64,000 nucleotides of DNA from Elephas maximus indicus (GCF_024166365.1 NC_064826.1:21104001-21168000); one strand, 5' to 3'; positions 45,908-58,930 are shown, counted from the first letter of the stretch. Notes: generated from the sequence alone by a model not told the origin. Made by a program: numbers and translations.

Positions 45908-48900
45908 ATGTCATTTGATTTTTCGATTGCTGCCTCCATGAGCAATTTAAAGTGTGGATGATGAAAAAGTAGATGGATAAATTGTCTCCTATTTCTTTCT
46001 TTACAAAAGAAACTGCCATTTAATTGAGAGTGGCCACCCACAAAATGGGAATCTTTTTCCGCTAGAGGTCAGTTACGCTTAAAAGGAAAATATTTACACC
46101 GGCCCAGAAAACATACCTAGAGCCATATCCAAGAGGAGTTCTACACCTGAGCTCGCATCTATCTCTGCTGCATTCTAGCTCAGTCCTTAGGCAGGTGCTG
46201 TCTCACTCCTCAATGTAAGATGGGGATGATGCGACCCAGCTCATCGCATTGGCAGGAGGCCCAGGGATGGTGCTGTGCAGGGCTCAGCTCAGCCAGCCTG
46301 ACCAGGAACCACCTTGGGCCAGAATCAGAACAAGGGGAGAAGGGGCCAGGGCCAGGGCTGGGGCAGGGAGCAGTGCTAAGCTCCCCCAAATTGAAGAGTG
46401 TCCCTGCTCAGGGCCACCCCCCCCCCCCGCCACTGTCTTGCCCTCAGAAACACAAGCAAAGGGGAAGTAAGGCTTGGCCTGCCCCCCATGTGATCACTCC
46501 CAGTTCCCCCTGGTGGGTAGGGGCGCGTGGGGAACAGGGAGACTCCATCTCCACAACACCAGAAGGCCTCAGCAGAGATGCTGTCCAGGCCCCTCACTCC
46601 CGTTGGGGAGCCGGCCCTGCCCCCAACTCCCGTTGCTGGAGCATCATGACTAAGGGTGTGGTAGAGGTACCCCCCCACCCCCGCCGCATTCCGGTAGCAG
46701 CCAGAGTGCTTGCATGAGTCAGGGGTAGGGATGGGACAGCCATATCACCAAAGGGAACTGAAAGAAGGCCTGAGCGAGAGACAGGGAGGGGGGGCAGAGA
46801 GGCCCAAGCGGCAACTGCATGGGGCCCCGTCCATGCAGGCCTCGATGGATAGCGGTTGTCTGGGCCTCCAGAAGACCCATCCCTCTGGCCTGGGCTCTCA
46901 CGGTTCCCCAGGCTGGCCTGTTTCTCAGATTCCCTGTTTCTGGAAGCTTGTTGGCTGGACAGTAGGCTCTGAGGCCCAAGAGGACTGAGTAGAATCCTCG
47001 CCCTGCCACTCAGGGACTGTGTAGCCTCAAGCTAGCCACTTACTCTCCTGGAGCCTCCTTACCGTTTGTGAAGTGACAGTGACGACATTCGCTGTGAGGC
47101 TTGAATTCAACAAATACTTACTGCCCGCCCTCTGTGCACCACAAACTAGACCAAACCTGGCCCTCCCAGAGCTTCCATTCTGTGCCACGAGGTGGATGAT
47201 CCATACTTGACTAGGCCTTGGGTGAGGCCAGCAGGCCCTTGGCTTTGTGTGAGAGGGGAGGTCGCCGGAGGGCAGAGGCAGGCATGATCTGACTAAGGTT
47301 TAATGCCATCACTCTGGCTTGTCTGTAAAGTGCATTTCACGATCTTAGCACATACAAGCGGTGGCTTTATTGTGACCAATGCCCAGGATGCAGCCACTGA
47401 GGCTTTCTCTTCCTTTCTTACTACTGCTACCTTCTGGGGCATAACCTGGAAGTCCCCCTAGCAGCCAGCACTGTCACATGATCCCCTGTCTAGATCTGAG
47501 TCCCCACCTGTCCGATTTACGCTTTCTGTTCTCTTAACGTGGCCTGAGGTCAAGCTGGCCCACATGTCCATTCTAGGCCCTGGCTCTTGGCTCCCTCGCC
47601 CTCGCCCATCAGCCCATTAGGGACACATGCTACTTCCCTTTTCTTACGGGTTACCTCCTCTCCCCACCTACATCCCCGCAAGCTGGACCGCCCCACCTCC
47701 ACTGATCCACCCCTGGCTTCGCACCCCTCCTCGCACCCACAGCCCGAGCAGGCCCGGAAATCCTCAAGGGCTCCCCAGAAACCCCATCTCTGCTGACCTC
47801 CTGTGCCTGCCTCTCTTTCTCGTTTAAACTCTCAGATTCTGGGGTTTCACTATTTTCTGATTTCTCACCACCTTTTTAAATAAAGGCAGTGAAGACTTCT
47901 GATTTTCCCTGGGGTTCTTTCCTAGCTCAGCTCCCTGGGTCTGTTAGCATCCTCCCTACTCCGCCCTGTCTCTCTACCTCTCTAGGTCCTTGTGCGGCCT
48001 CCTTGCCCTGCCCGTCCTCACCGTCTAGACACCACACCTCTCCCAGACATCCTCATCTCCTCCATCAGCAGCACTTTAATTGGTCTAATTAAAGCACTCC
48101 TAAACTCTGCTTAGCTCAGCATTACACCCAAACCACTTCCCTCTGGCTCCTGGGCTCTGTCACGGAAGGGTCAGGGCCTCCATCCTGCTGGCTTGTCTGG
48201 AGGACCTCCTTCAGAGCACAAGGAGGAAAAAGAAGAGGAGGAACCCCCAACCTGGAGACCCCAGCCTTCTGGAACGCCTGCAGAGGGACTGGTGGGCCCT
48301 GCTTTGTGAGGGCAGAGGCTAAGTCTGCCCCCTAGGAACCAACTGGAACGTCCAGTGTCCTCTCTTGTCCCAGGACAGACCTGGCTGAAGCTCAAGGTCT
48401 GTAGGTGCCTCTGCTGGGGACAGGGTTCAAGAAGAGGGGTCCCATCCACCCATTGCAGGGGGCCTGGGCGACAGGCTCTGGAATGCTGATCAACCAGCTC
48501 CAACTAGAGTCCCTCAGCCTAGAGCCAGGCTAGGAGTCCTTCCCGGGGCAAGACAGTTGTCCCTCTGAGGTGGACACTCGGTGGGAGAGGATGAAGGTGG
48601 CAGGGGCATGGGGTCTTCCTCAGCTCACGTGGTGGGGGTATGACAGAGTCATCTGGAAGGAAGGGGACTTCAGGGACAGGAGTAGATGAGGTGTGAGGTC
48701 CTGGGAGGACCTTCCTGCCTTGTGACCTCTTGACACCTCACTGTGGGTGGGGGATGTCCTGGCTGACCCTCTCTGGCTTCCTGAGGGGTGGACCGGGTGG
48801 GGGTTGGGGTTGAACATTTTAGGTACACAACACCACCAATATTTGTTTTACACTGTCAAGCAGTCCCCATACTTACCGCACTGACTTGCCACTATCACCT

Positions 48901-49280
48901 CCATGAGGTGGATATTATTTGTATCCCCATTTTAAGAGAAGTAAGCTGAGTGATGTGTCCGAGGTCATGTTGCTGACAAGTGGCCACTCCACCTTGTGGG
49001 CATACTTCAGTTCTTGGAGCTGCCTGCCCCGCCCCTTCCTAAGCCAGCCTCAGTCTGCCTGCTTGCCCCCTCCCTGAGGTGGGGTAGTGGGGGTGGGGTA
49101 AGATGTCGGCAGCGGCTCCATGGAGCGCTTCCTATGTTCTGTCAGTTCTGGGCAGCTGCCTTGCCATGACCAGTTGCCCACGCCGAGTCCCTGGGTCAGG
49201 CCAAGCCAGGGAGGCAGGCAGATCCTACACTCTGGCAGCCTAGAGGTCCCTATAGCTATCCTCAAGCTGCACCCCCCCCA
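45908..49280. other. Intergenic, few recognised features
   Basis: GC-moderate DNA upstream of IRF5. MIR-like stretches lie near 46995-47110 and 48885-48990 (TTGTATCCCCATTTTAAGAG). No exon with support was found; several 70-165 codon frames have no family resemblance. Confidence 0.55.
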
Positions 49281-49687
49281 TCTTAGTTATCTAGTACTGC
49301 AATAACAGAAATACCACAAGTGGGTGGTTTTAACAAACAAAATTTATTTTCTCACAGCTTAGGAGGCTAGAAGTCCAAATTCAGGGTTCCGGTTCTCGAG
49401 GAAGGCTTTCTCTCTCTGTCTGGAGGAAGGTCCTTGTCTCTGAGCTTCTGCTCCTGGGTGATCTTCATGTGGCTTGGCATCTCTTTTCCCCCATCTCTGC
49501 TTCTTTCGCTTGCTTGTTTAATCTCTTTTATATCTCAGGAAGAGATTGACTCAAGACACACCCTTGCACTTATCCTGCCTCATTCACATAACAAAGATAA
49601 CCCACTCCTAAATGGGATTATAACCACAGGCATAGAAGCTAGGGCTTACAACACATATTTTGGGGGGACATAATTCATTTCATAACA
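49281..49687 (-). mobile_element. Solo LTR-like element (MaLR-like)
   Basis: Reverse orientation. Read on the - strand it starts TGTTATGAAATGAATTATGT and ends near GATAACTAAGA, with an AATAAA-like AAATAAATTTTGTTTGTT near its 3' part. Lengths and ends fit a solo LTR; there is no internal region. Confidence 0.65.
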
Positions 49688-49927
49688 CCCTCTCCCTCTC
49701 TCCTTCCCTCCACTGGGCCCCACACAGTGATGGAGAAGCCAGAGAGGGCTGGTGGCCAGGGACCTCGTTCCTCATATTCAGGCCTGGGGTAGTGTCCTTG
49801 AAGAAAAGGTGGTCCATGTTCCCAGGAATGAGCATGGCCCCTGAAAGAACCTGACTGCTCCCCAGCTGACCTCACCTTAGGACCAGGCTCATGCAAACCT
49901 GCAGGGACGGTCTAGGTCCCTTTCAAA

Positions 49928-50232
49928 AGAATTGAAGGCAAGAACACAAACAGATGCTTGTTCACTGAAGTTCATTGCAGCACCGTTCAAGATAGCCAAA
50001 AGGTGGAAACAACGTAAAGGTCCATCAACAGGTGAACGACTTAACAGGCTGTGGTCCATACATCCAATGGATTATTACTCAGCCATAAAGAGAAATGAAG
50101 TTCTGATACATGCTACCACGTGGATGAACCTTAGAAACACTATGTTGAGGGAAACAAGTCAGCCAACAAAGGACAAATAGACTATGATTTCACTTATATC
50201 GAATCTCTGCAGCAGGCAAATGGATAGAGACC
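49928..50232 (+). repeat. L1 ORF2 C-terminal fragment
   Basis: Translates to FIAAPFKIAKRWKQRKGP and MDYYSAIKRNEVL, typical of the L1 ORF2 end, in sense orientation. An AfroSINE follows directly. Confidence 0.8.
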
Positions 50233-50398
50233 AAGGAAACCCTGGTGCTGTTGTGGTTAAGAGCTACAGCTGCTAACCCAAAGCTCAGCAGTTTGAATCC
50301 ACCAGGCGCTCCTTGGAAATCCTATGGGGCAGTTCTACTCTGACCTACAGGGTTCCTATGAGTCAGAATCGAGTCAACAGCAACAGGTTTTTTTTTTA
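50233..50398 (+). repeat. AfroSINE
   Basis: Sense copy from AAACCCTGGTGCTGTTGTGG to TCGAGTCAACAGCAACAGG and a T-rich end. Confidence 0.9.
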
Positions 50399-52085
50399 AT
50401 TGTATTTTCCTTTTTATGTAAGCAGAAGTCTGATATATGCTAAATATGTTAAAGAACTCTCTAAGTAAGTCTAAAGTGAAAATTCTAAGTAAAAACAAAG
50501 AAAATTCCAGGTGCATGAAGTGTCCTTCACTATGCGGCAGGGGCCGGTCCTCTCTGTCCCTCCCTCCCTGTACCCCAGCCTGGCTCCTGTGGACCCTCCC
50601 AAGTTGCCCTGCTGGCCCTGCCTGATTTCCAGCTCTCAGAGGCTCAGCAATGTCTCCAAGGGTTTGGTGACTTCCACTCAGCTCCCTGACTGCCTCAAAG
50701 ACCCAGGAAAGGGCCCACCCTCAGTGTGAGTGGCTCTGGTGACAGGTGTACATGTTTGGGGTCCTGTCAGGATATCTGTAGCATTAAAAGGAGGAAAGTT
50801 TAGAGTAGGAAGCATTTGTAAGAGTGTGGGCAGGGCTACAGAAGCCATTGTGGACTGCTGGGCATCTGGGGATGAGCCTCAGTGGAGACAATTGCCACCC
50901 TCCAGGGGGTGCCCTCAGGTACTGTGGCAGAAGCAAGGTAGGGAGCAAAGAGAAGTTCTGTTCTGTCCTCCCGGCTTCCCGTTAGCCAAATCCTACCAGA
51001 ATCGAGAGGGTAAAGGAGCCCAGGTCATGTAGGCCAAAGAGACCAGTGCTCTGGGCACAGAGTAAGGCAGAAAGAAGCTGAAGGTACAGTTGGGGAGGGG
51101 TGGCAGGTGGAGGGAACCACAGCCTGCATTGCCCTGGGCTTCTCCAGGTCAGCCAAGTGTCCCAGCTCTTCTTTCAGGCTGGGGACTCCTGAATAAATGA
51201 ATGAAGGAAGGAAAGAATAAATGAAAGACTAAATGAATGATGACCTTGTAAATGGATGAGTGACAAAATGAATGGGGAGGGGCTGATTCCGGAAGGCACT
51301 GGGCATCTGTCATGACTCATACAATCTGAGATCAGCCCTAACAGAGCGCTGCCAAAGCCCTTGTGTTGCTCACTGCTGCCACCCTGTGGCCGCCTCAAGG
51401 CCTCGCTCCTCCTCTCTGTGTTCCCCTAGTCCAGGGCCACCCTTCCTCATGCAGCTTTCCTGCCCACCCTCTGCCCAGGCCCTTTCCTGTGGACCGCTTA
51501 CCATACCGCCTTCCTGTCCCATCCAGGTAGACTTCAGCGTCAGTGCTTCTGAGCAGAGCTGCTGGCTGAGGTAAGGCGCTCCCAGAGCCTGGGGTGTCCA
51601 GGAAGAGACTGCTGCTGCCCAGCTTCAGATGTGAAGCCTCTAGCAGCTTCCTTGCTGCCCCCCAACACTCCCGCCTCGGGGGGCTGGGTGCGGGAGTCAC
51701 AGAGACAGCCCAGGGAGCTCGCTGAGGCTCATTTTCGTGGGCCTGCGGTGCAGCTTAGGCTCCTGCCTGGGGCCCAGAGGCGGGGGTTTCTTCAGGGTGT
51801 TGGAGATGGGCTGCTTCTCTAGCATGGCTGCTGGCAGCTCCTTCTCTGAGGCACCGGTCCCTCGGCTTCCTGATCCCCTTGCCTAGCGCTTGGTCTTGCT
51901 GCCAACTCAGTCTCTCCTCAGTCATTGGGAGGAAACTCTGCAGCCATTCAGGAGTCAGACAGGCCCGAGGGTAGGTGGAGACCCCCAGGAGGGCCAGCGG
52001 CCCTGTGGAGTGGGCCATGGGACCTGGACAAGTGGGAAGCTGAATGGCATGTAGCAAGGGCAAGGCTAGCAGTACCTGAGCCTGG
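50399..52085. other. Intergenic, no gene supported
   Basis: Apart from a diverged AATG/GAAG simple repeat at 51190-51275, I recognise nothing here. Confidence 0.5.
51190..51275 (+). repeat. (AATGA)n-like simple repeat
   Basis: Runs such as AATAAATGAATGAAGGAAGG and ACTAAATGAATGATGA. Confidence 0.75.
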
Positions 52086-52089
52086 AGTT

Positions 52090-52285
52090 GGTTTGTTTGT
52101 TTAATAACATCTTGTTGTGTTTTTGGAGAGGGTTTACGCAGCAGTTTAGGGGTCCACTCAACAACATCTACTTAAAGTGTTTAGTGACGTGCTTACGTTC
52201 TTCACAATGCGTGGACATTCTCGTTATTTCCATTCTGGTTGTTCCATTTCCATTAATCTAGTTTCCCTGTCCCCTCACATCCTCA
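52090..52285 (-). repeat. L1 3' UTR variant fragment, reverse
   Basis: Similar to the start of the 44925 copy: TCTTCACAATGCGTGGACAT and TTATTTCCATTCTGGTTG. Confidence 0.55.
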
Positions 52286-52864
52286 TTTGAAGCCTGAGGA
52301 GTTTTGAGGTGGAGTCTGCACTGGGGCCCGGGAGGTGGGGGCTTCCATCCATGGGAGAAGAGAATGGCCCTACCTGTGCAGAAAGTGGGACTGGATTGGG
52401 TTCAGGAAGCCCCCTCACCCTCTGACTGGAGCAGGGACTGTTGGAGTGGGAGGCTGGCCTATGGGAGTGTACAGAGGCCAGTGCAAATGTACGGCGGCTC
52501 TGAGGTCTGGGAGGGGCCTCCCTTCCACTGCCCTTCTAGAAAACTGACCAGACATCTGAAATTGAGGCAAGATCTAGTTTATATTCCAGGCCCACAGGCA
52601 ACACCCACCTTCATCTTCTCCCTGGGGCTCCCCTGCATCCCTGAGTCTGGGAATGGGGTGCTGAGGTAACTCTCCTTGTTGCTAGGGGCTTCCTGGGACC
52701 CCCATCTGAAGCCTGGGCATGAGCATGTAATGTGAATCAATATAATCCCACCCTCATGGGGGCCTGAATCCCCCTGGGAGCCCTGGGGGTGAGGAACAGC
52801 AGGGTGAGAATCTTGCGCCCCTGATGCCCAGGAAAGAGTTCAGAAGGCTGATCCTAGGTTGGAA

Positions 52865-53010
52865 GTCACTCAAAATACACAGTGGCTGCAACGATGGACT
52901 TGAGCATGCCAGCTATCATGAAGACGGCACAGGATCAGGCAATGTTTCATTCTGTTGTACTTGGGGTTGCCATGAGTCAGAACTGACTGGACGGCAACTA
53001 ACGACATAAG
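52865..53010 (+). repeat. RTE LINE 3' terminal fragment
   Basis: Sense: GGCTGCAACGATGGACTTGA, ATTCTGTTGTACTTGGGGTT, GACTGGACGGCAACTAACGA. Confidence 0.8.
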
Positions 53011-53011
53011 A

Positions 53012-53359
53012 ACAGCTCTGTTGGCAGGTCCATGCTCTCTCCAAAGGCTCTAGGGGAAGATCTTCCCTTGTCTCTCCCGGCTCCTGGTGGCCCCAGGTGT
53101 TCCTTGGCTTATAGCTACAGCATAGCTCTGTGGTTACATGGTCGTGTTTCCTCGGTCTGCCTCTGCGTCTCTTCTCTTTTGTAAGGACAGCACTCAGATT
53201 GGATTAAGACCCACCGCACTTTGGAATAACCTCATGTTAACTTAAGTGATAACATCTTCAAAGACCCTAATTCCAAACAAGGTCATGATCATAGATACCA
53301 GGAGTTACGGCTTCAACATAAATTTCGGGGAAGGAGGAAGCACAACCGAATCCATAACA
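53012..53359 (-). mobile_element. LTR-like repeat (MaLR-like)
   Basis: Contains TTCCTTGGCTTATAGCTACA, AAGACCCTAATTCCAAACAA and ends ATCCATAACA. This is the reverse of a common mammalian LTR-type element beginning TGTTATGG. Family not assigned firmly. Confidence 0.55.
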
Positions 53360-53954
53360 GAGGTCCTTCTTAGAAGGGGCCTGGTGGGCTACTTGTCTGA
53401 ATTTGTGGGAGAGGTAGCTGGGTCCTGGGGTATGAGTTGTGGAATTAGCATCTCAGATCTATGATAACCACCCTCTGCAGCTGCTCAGCTGCTCAGCCTG
53501 GGGGTCCTGTTGCCTAGGGTGGAGCAGAAGGAGACAAGATGTAGGAGTAGAGAGAGGGGGTGCTGGCGAAGGTAGAAACCTCAGAGGAATTTGAGAGAGG
53601 TGACTGGGAGGCAAGGTGCCAAGGATTGTAGGGGCGTGGGACGGGGACTGGGATCCTGCATAGCCTGTCCCAAAAATACCATTGCAAACTCAGTCACAAG
53701 TTTCTGTATGGGTGCAGGAGCCAGGGGAAGGGTGTGGAAGAACATCTCAGGCTGTTACCATTGGTTACTCGTTGGGAGCAAGAAGGGCAAGGAAAGGGGC
53801 TGGAGCAGGTGTGATGGTGAGCTTTGCCTTTATAACTTTTTTGTAGTATCTTATTTCATTTGTCATAACTGTTGTCATTTGATAACTATCAAATGAAGTA
53901 CAAAAATGTAATCATTTACTGATCCCTCCTGTCCCTCTCTCCCCACAGTAACCT

Positions 53955-54083
53955 TTTTTTTTTAATTTATTGTGCTTTAAGTGAAAGTTTACAAATCAAG
54001 TCAGTCTTTCATACACCTTGCTATGTACTCCTAGCTGCTCTCCCCCTAACAAGACAGCACAGTCCTTCTCTCCACCAAATCCA
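53955..54083 (-). repeat. L1 3' terminus fragment, reverse
   Basis: TTATTGTGCTTTAAGTGAAA through CTCTCCCCCTAACAAGACAG, the same end as the L1 beginning at 55955. Confidence 0.8.
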
Positions 54084-54251
54084 GAGAGAAAACCAACCTG
54101 CTCCTATTGATAGTACATCCTGAAGGTGATCAGGAACAGGAAGTAACTTATGCAGGGCCTTCTCTGTGCCAGATGCCACACATAGAGCAGGCACAGGTTT
54201 GCATTCATTGCCTCATTGAGCTTTGCCAACATAAGGTAGGGGCTAGGACTT

Positions 54252-54402
54252 GGGGTTGTGGTTGCGCAGTGGTTAATACCTTGGCTGCGGACCAAAAGGT
54301 TGAATCCACCAGGCGCTCCTTGAAAACCCTCTGGGGCAGTTCTACTCTGTCCTATAGGGTCTCTATGAGTTGAAATCTACTCGATGGCAATGTTTGTTTG
54401 TT
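54252..54402 (+). repeat. AfroSINE
   Basis: Sense copy with a short deletion in the box B region (ACCAAAAGGTTGAATCCACC). It faces the next copy. Confidence 0.88.
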
Positions 54403-54437
54403 TTTAATGACTTCGTTTACAGAGGAACCATTTAGGC

Positions 54438-54609
54438 TTAAAAACCAAAACCAAACCAGTTGCCATCGAGTCAATTCTGACTCATAGCGACCCTACAGGA
54501 AAGAGTAGAACTGCCCCAAAGAGTTTCCAAGGAGCACCTGGTAGATTTGAACTGCCAGCCTTTTGGTTAGCAGCTGTAGCTCTCAACCACTATGCCACCA
54601 GGGTTTCCC
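54438..54609 (-). repeat. AfroSINE
   Basis: Reverse copy: AAACCAGTTGCCATCGAGTC to ATGCCACCAGGGTTTCC. Confidence 0.92.
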
Positions 54610-54889
54610 ATCTAGGCTTAGGGAGGCTGAATAACTTGGTGGAGTAAGTGGTTAAGGCTAGTACGCCAGCCAAGGACCCAGTAGAAAATTGAAATGCCCC
54701 TTGAAAGTGTTTAGCTAAAGAGAATTCGAAGAAGGGATGATTTACAGATCTGCGGACCTGGTTAGGAGAATCAACAAGGGATGTTGAATGAGTTTTCCAG
54801 AAGCTTCTCTACCTCTGTTGCAGATAAAGGAATGTTAATATTGGTTTTCCAGGTTGGCCCTCAGGAGGAGATGATAATTATAACAATAA

Positions 54890-54972
54890 AAATAATAATA
54901 TATTTTGGGTGCTTAAAATGTGCCAGGTGCTGTAAAAAGTTTTTTACGTGCGTTATCCCATTTGCTCCTCGT
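54890..54972 (+). repeat. MIR fragment
   Basis: Sense: GTGCTTAAAATGTGCCAGGT and GCGTTATCCCATTTGCTCCTC. Confidence 0.6.
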
Positions 54973-55297
54973 GTCGGACACCTCTCTCGCACAGCCTCTC
55001 AGCCACACCCCTGATTCCAGCTCTGCACAGGCTCCCAGCAGCTCCACACAGGGTCATCTGGACAGCATCTCACCTCAGCCCCTTGCAGCGAATCTCGCCT
55101 TTCTTGCCTTGGAGTTTCCCCAACGCCACGGCATTGGGCACCTCCAACACCTACTTGAGCACTTACCCATGCATAACTGGGGTCACCCTTGATCAAGGGG
55201 GGACTGATGGCAATGGGTAAATGCTCCCACTTTCTGCCCCTGGTGGACAGTCCAGCTCAGATGGCCCCATGGGTTGGATGATCAGATGCCCATGTTG

Positions 55298-55481
55298 TCA
55301 TTGCTAGGTGCCTGATTTTCGACTCATAGTGACCCCATGTGACAGAGTAGAACTCCTCCATAGGGTTTTTTTGACTGTAATCTTTACGGGAGTCGATCCC
55401 ATGGAGCTGCTGGGTGGGTTCGAACCACCAACTTTTTGGTTAGAAGCCGAGTAGTTAACCGCTGCACCATCGGGGCTCCTT
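55298..55481 (-). repeat. AfroSINE (long subtype)
   Basis: Reverse copy, GACTCATAGTGACCCCATGT to GCACCATCGGGGCTCC. Confidence 0.9.
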
Positions 55482-55488
55482 CAGATGC

Positions 55489-55681
55489 CCAAACCCACTG
55501 ACATCTAGTGAATTCAGACTCACGGTGACCCTATGGAACAGAGTGGAACTGCCCCATAGGGTTTCCAAGGCTGTAATATTTAGGGAAGCCTACTGTCACA
55601 TCTTTCTCTCACAGAACGGCTGGTGGGTTTGAACCTCAGACCTTTCAGTTAGCAGCCAAGCGCTTAACCACTACGTCATCA
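55489..55681 (-). repeat. AfroSINE (long subtype)
   Basis: Reverse copy adjacent to the previous one, TGACATCTAGTGAATTCAGA to CCACTACGTCATCA. Confidence 0.9.
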
Positions 55682-55954
55682 GATGCCCACAGCAGCAGCC
55701 AACCCCACAATGCACCCTTCTCTTGGCTCTCTGTGCTTTCCTCTTCCACCTTGCCCATCCCGCTTCCCTGCTCCCTGGGATCATATTCCAAATAAACGTG
55801 CACGTAAGCCTGTGCCTCAGGCTCTGCCTTCCCGGGAACCCAGGCTCAGTATACCCTTTCGACAAGAGGTTCTACGACTGCCCCCATTTCACATTAGAAA
55901 GGCCAAATAACCTCCCGAGATCCCACAAGTTATTGGTTAAGGGGCACTGAGTTT

Positions 55955-58448
55955 TTTATTTTTTTTTTTGTACTTTAAGTGAAAGTTTACAAATCAAGTC
56001 AGTCTATCATACAAAAAGTTATATACACCTTGCTGTACACTCCTAGTTGCTCTCCCCCTAATGAGACAGCACACTCCTTCTCTCCACCCTGTATTCCCGT
56101 GTCCATTCAGCCAGTTTCTGTCCACCTCTGTCTTCTCGTCTCCCCTCCAGACAGGAGCTGCCCACATAGTTTCATGTGCCTACTTGAGCCAAGAAGCTCA
56201 CTCCTCACCAGTATCATTTTCTATCTTATAGTCCAGTCCAATCCATCTGAAGAGTTGGCTTTGGGAATGGCTCCAGTCTTGGGTTAACAGAAGGTCTGGG
56301 GGCCATGACCTCAGGGGTCCTTCGAGACTCAGTCAGACCATTAAGTCTGGTCTTTTTACAAGAATTTGAGGTCTGGTCTTTTTACAAGAATTTGAGGTCT
56401 GCGTCCCACTGCTCTTCTGCTTCATCAGGGATTCTCTGTTGTGTTCCCTGTCAGGACAGTCATCGGTTATAGCCGGGCATCATCTAGTTCTTCTGGTCTC
56501 TGGCTGATGTAGTTTCTGATTTATTTGGCCCTTTCTGTCTCTTGGGCTTATAATTACCTTGTGTTTTTGGTGTTCTTCATGCTCCTTTGCTCCGGGTGGG
56601 TTGAAACCAATTGATGCATCTTAGATGGCTGCTTGCTAGTGTTTAAGACCCCAGATGCCACTCACCAAAGTGGGATGCAGAATGTTTTCTTAACAAATTT
56701 TATTACGGCAATTGACCTATATGTCCCCTGAAACCGTGGTCCCCAGACCCCCATCCCTGCCTTCCAAGCGTTCAGTTTACTCAGGAAACTTCTTTGCTTT
56801 TGGTTTAGTCCAGTTGTACCGACCTCTCCTGTATCGTGTGTTGTCTTTCCCTTCACCTAAAATAGTTCTTGTCTACTATCTAATTAGTGAATACCCCTCT
56901 CCATCCCTCCCTCCCCACCCTTGAATATTTTCAGCTGTGTTTAAACTATTTCTTGAGTTCTTGTAATAGTGGTCTCATATAAGATTTGTCTTTTTGCAAC
57001 TGACTAATTTCACTCAGCATAATGCCTTCCAGATTCCTCCATGTTATAAAATGTTTCACAGATTCATCATTGTTCTTTATTGATGCGTAGTATTCCATTG
57101 TGTGAATATACCATGATTTATGTATCCATTCATCTGTTGATGGGCACCTTGGTTGCTTCCATCTTTTTGCTATCGTAAACAGTGCTGCAATGAACATGGG
57201 TGTGCATATATCTGTTCTTGTAAAGGCTCTTATTTCTCTAGGATATAGTCCAAGAAGTGGGATTGCTGGATCGTATGGTAGTTCTATTTCTAGCTTTTTA
57301 AGGAAGCACCAAATCGATTTCCAAAATGGTTGTACCATTTGACTTTCCCACCAGCAGTGTGTAAGTGTTCCAGTTTCTGCACAACCTCTCCGACATTTAT
57401 TATTTTGTGCTCTTTGGATTAATGCCAGCTTTGTTGGAGTAAGATGGTATTTCATTGTAGTTTTGATTTGCATTTCTGTAATGGCTAATTATTGTATTTC
57501 CTCATGTACCTGTTAGCTGCCCGAATGTCTTCTTTGGTGACGTTCCTGCTCATATCCTTTGCCCATTTTTTAATTGGGCTATTTGTCTTTTTGTTGTTGA
57601 GTTTTTGCAGTATCATGTAGATTTTAGAGATCAGATGCTGATTGGAAGTGTCACAGCTAAAAACTTTTTCCCAGTCTGTAGGTAATCTTTTTTACTCTTT
57701 CGGTGAAGTTTTTGGATGAGCATAGGTGTTTGATTTTTAGGAGCTCCCAGTTACCTAGTTTCTCTTCTGCATTTTTAGTAATGTTTTGTATACTGTTTAT
57801 GCCATGTATTAGGGCTCCTAACATTGTTTCTATTTTTCTTCCATGATCTTTATTGTTTTAGATTTTATATTTAGGTCTTTGATCCCTTTTGAGTTCATTT
57901 TTGTGCATGGTGTGAGGTATGGGTCTTGTTTCATTTTTTTGCAGATGGATATCCAGTTATGCCAGCACCGTTTGTTAAAAGAGACTGTATTTTCCCCCAT
58001 TTAACTGACTTTCAGCCTTTGTCAAATACCTGCTGTTCATAAGTGGATGGATTTATGTCCGGATTCTCAATTCTGTTCCATTGGTCTATGTATCTGTCGT
58101 TGTACAGTACCAGGCTGTTTCGACTACTGTGGCCGTATAATATGCTCAAAAATCAGGTGGTGGGAGGCCTCCCACTTTGTTTTTCTTTTTCATTAATGCC
58201 TTACTTACCCAGGGCCTCTTTCCTTTCCATATGAAGTTGGTGATTTGTTTGTCCATCTCATTAAAAAATGTTGTTTGAATTTGGATAGGAATTGCATCAT
58301 ATCTATAGATGGCTTTTGGTAGAATAGACATTTTTACAATGTTGAGTCTTCCTATCCATGAGCAAGGTATGTTTTTCCACTAATGTAGGTCTCTTTTGGT
58401 TTTTTGCAATAGTGTCTTGTAGTTTTCTTTGTATAGGTCTTTGACATC
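55955..58448 (-). mobile_element. 5'-truncated L1 with 12-bp target-site duplication
   Basis: Reverse-strand L1. From its 3' end: reversed poly-A at 55955, the lineage 3' UTR, then ORF2 C-terminal sequence. A frame at 57473-56946 includes [31 protein letters not shown] and [10 protein letters not shown]. Further upstream is [27 protein letters not shown] lies directly at both borders (55943-55954 and 58449-58460), marking a typical retroposition. The 5' part, including ORF1, the endonuclease and most of RT, is missing, so it is dead. A 26-bp unit is duplicated at 56345-56396. Confidence 0.93.
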
Positions 58449-58460
58449 GGCACTGAGTTT

Positions 58461-58930
58461 CTTAAGGGAGCTGAAAAAAAATCGGAAGCAGGTGGTGCTG
58501 ATGATTTCACAACATGGTGAATGTAATTAATGGCTTTGCATTGTGCACGTTAAAAAAGCATTGAAATGGCAGTTGTGTTGTTATATGTACTTTTACTACA
58601 AAAAACTTAAATTAAAAAAAATCATGGCGTAGTAAGAGGAAAGCCACTGAAAAGTTTAAGAAGTAAGGAGAGGGTATGAAATTCCCTCTCAGAGATTGGG
58701 AAGATGATTTTCCCAGGGAATCATAGTGGGATTCCTGGCCAGTGTTGAGTGTCCCTTGAGGTTTGTGGCATGAATTTGAAGTGAAACAGTCAGCCAACTG
58801 GGGGATTTTCCCCAATAGCATCCAGGTGATCCGAGGGAGGCGTGGAATGTAGGGTAGTGGGGCTCTAGGAGATGCTGTAGGAGGGTGGGAGGGGGCTGGG
58901 CAGATTAGGAGTGACTGTACAGAGCAGTCC
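58461..58930. other. Short intergenic gap, nothing seen
   Basis: Between the L1 target-site duplication and the RTE start. No recognisable feature. Confidence 0.5.
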
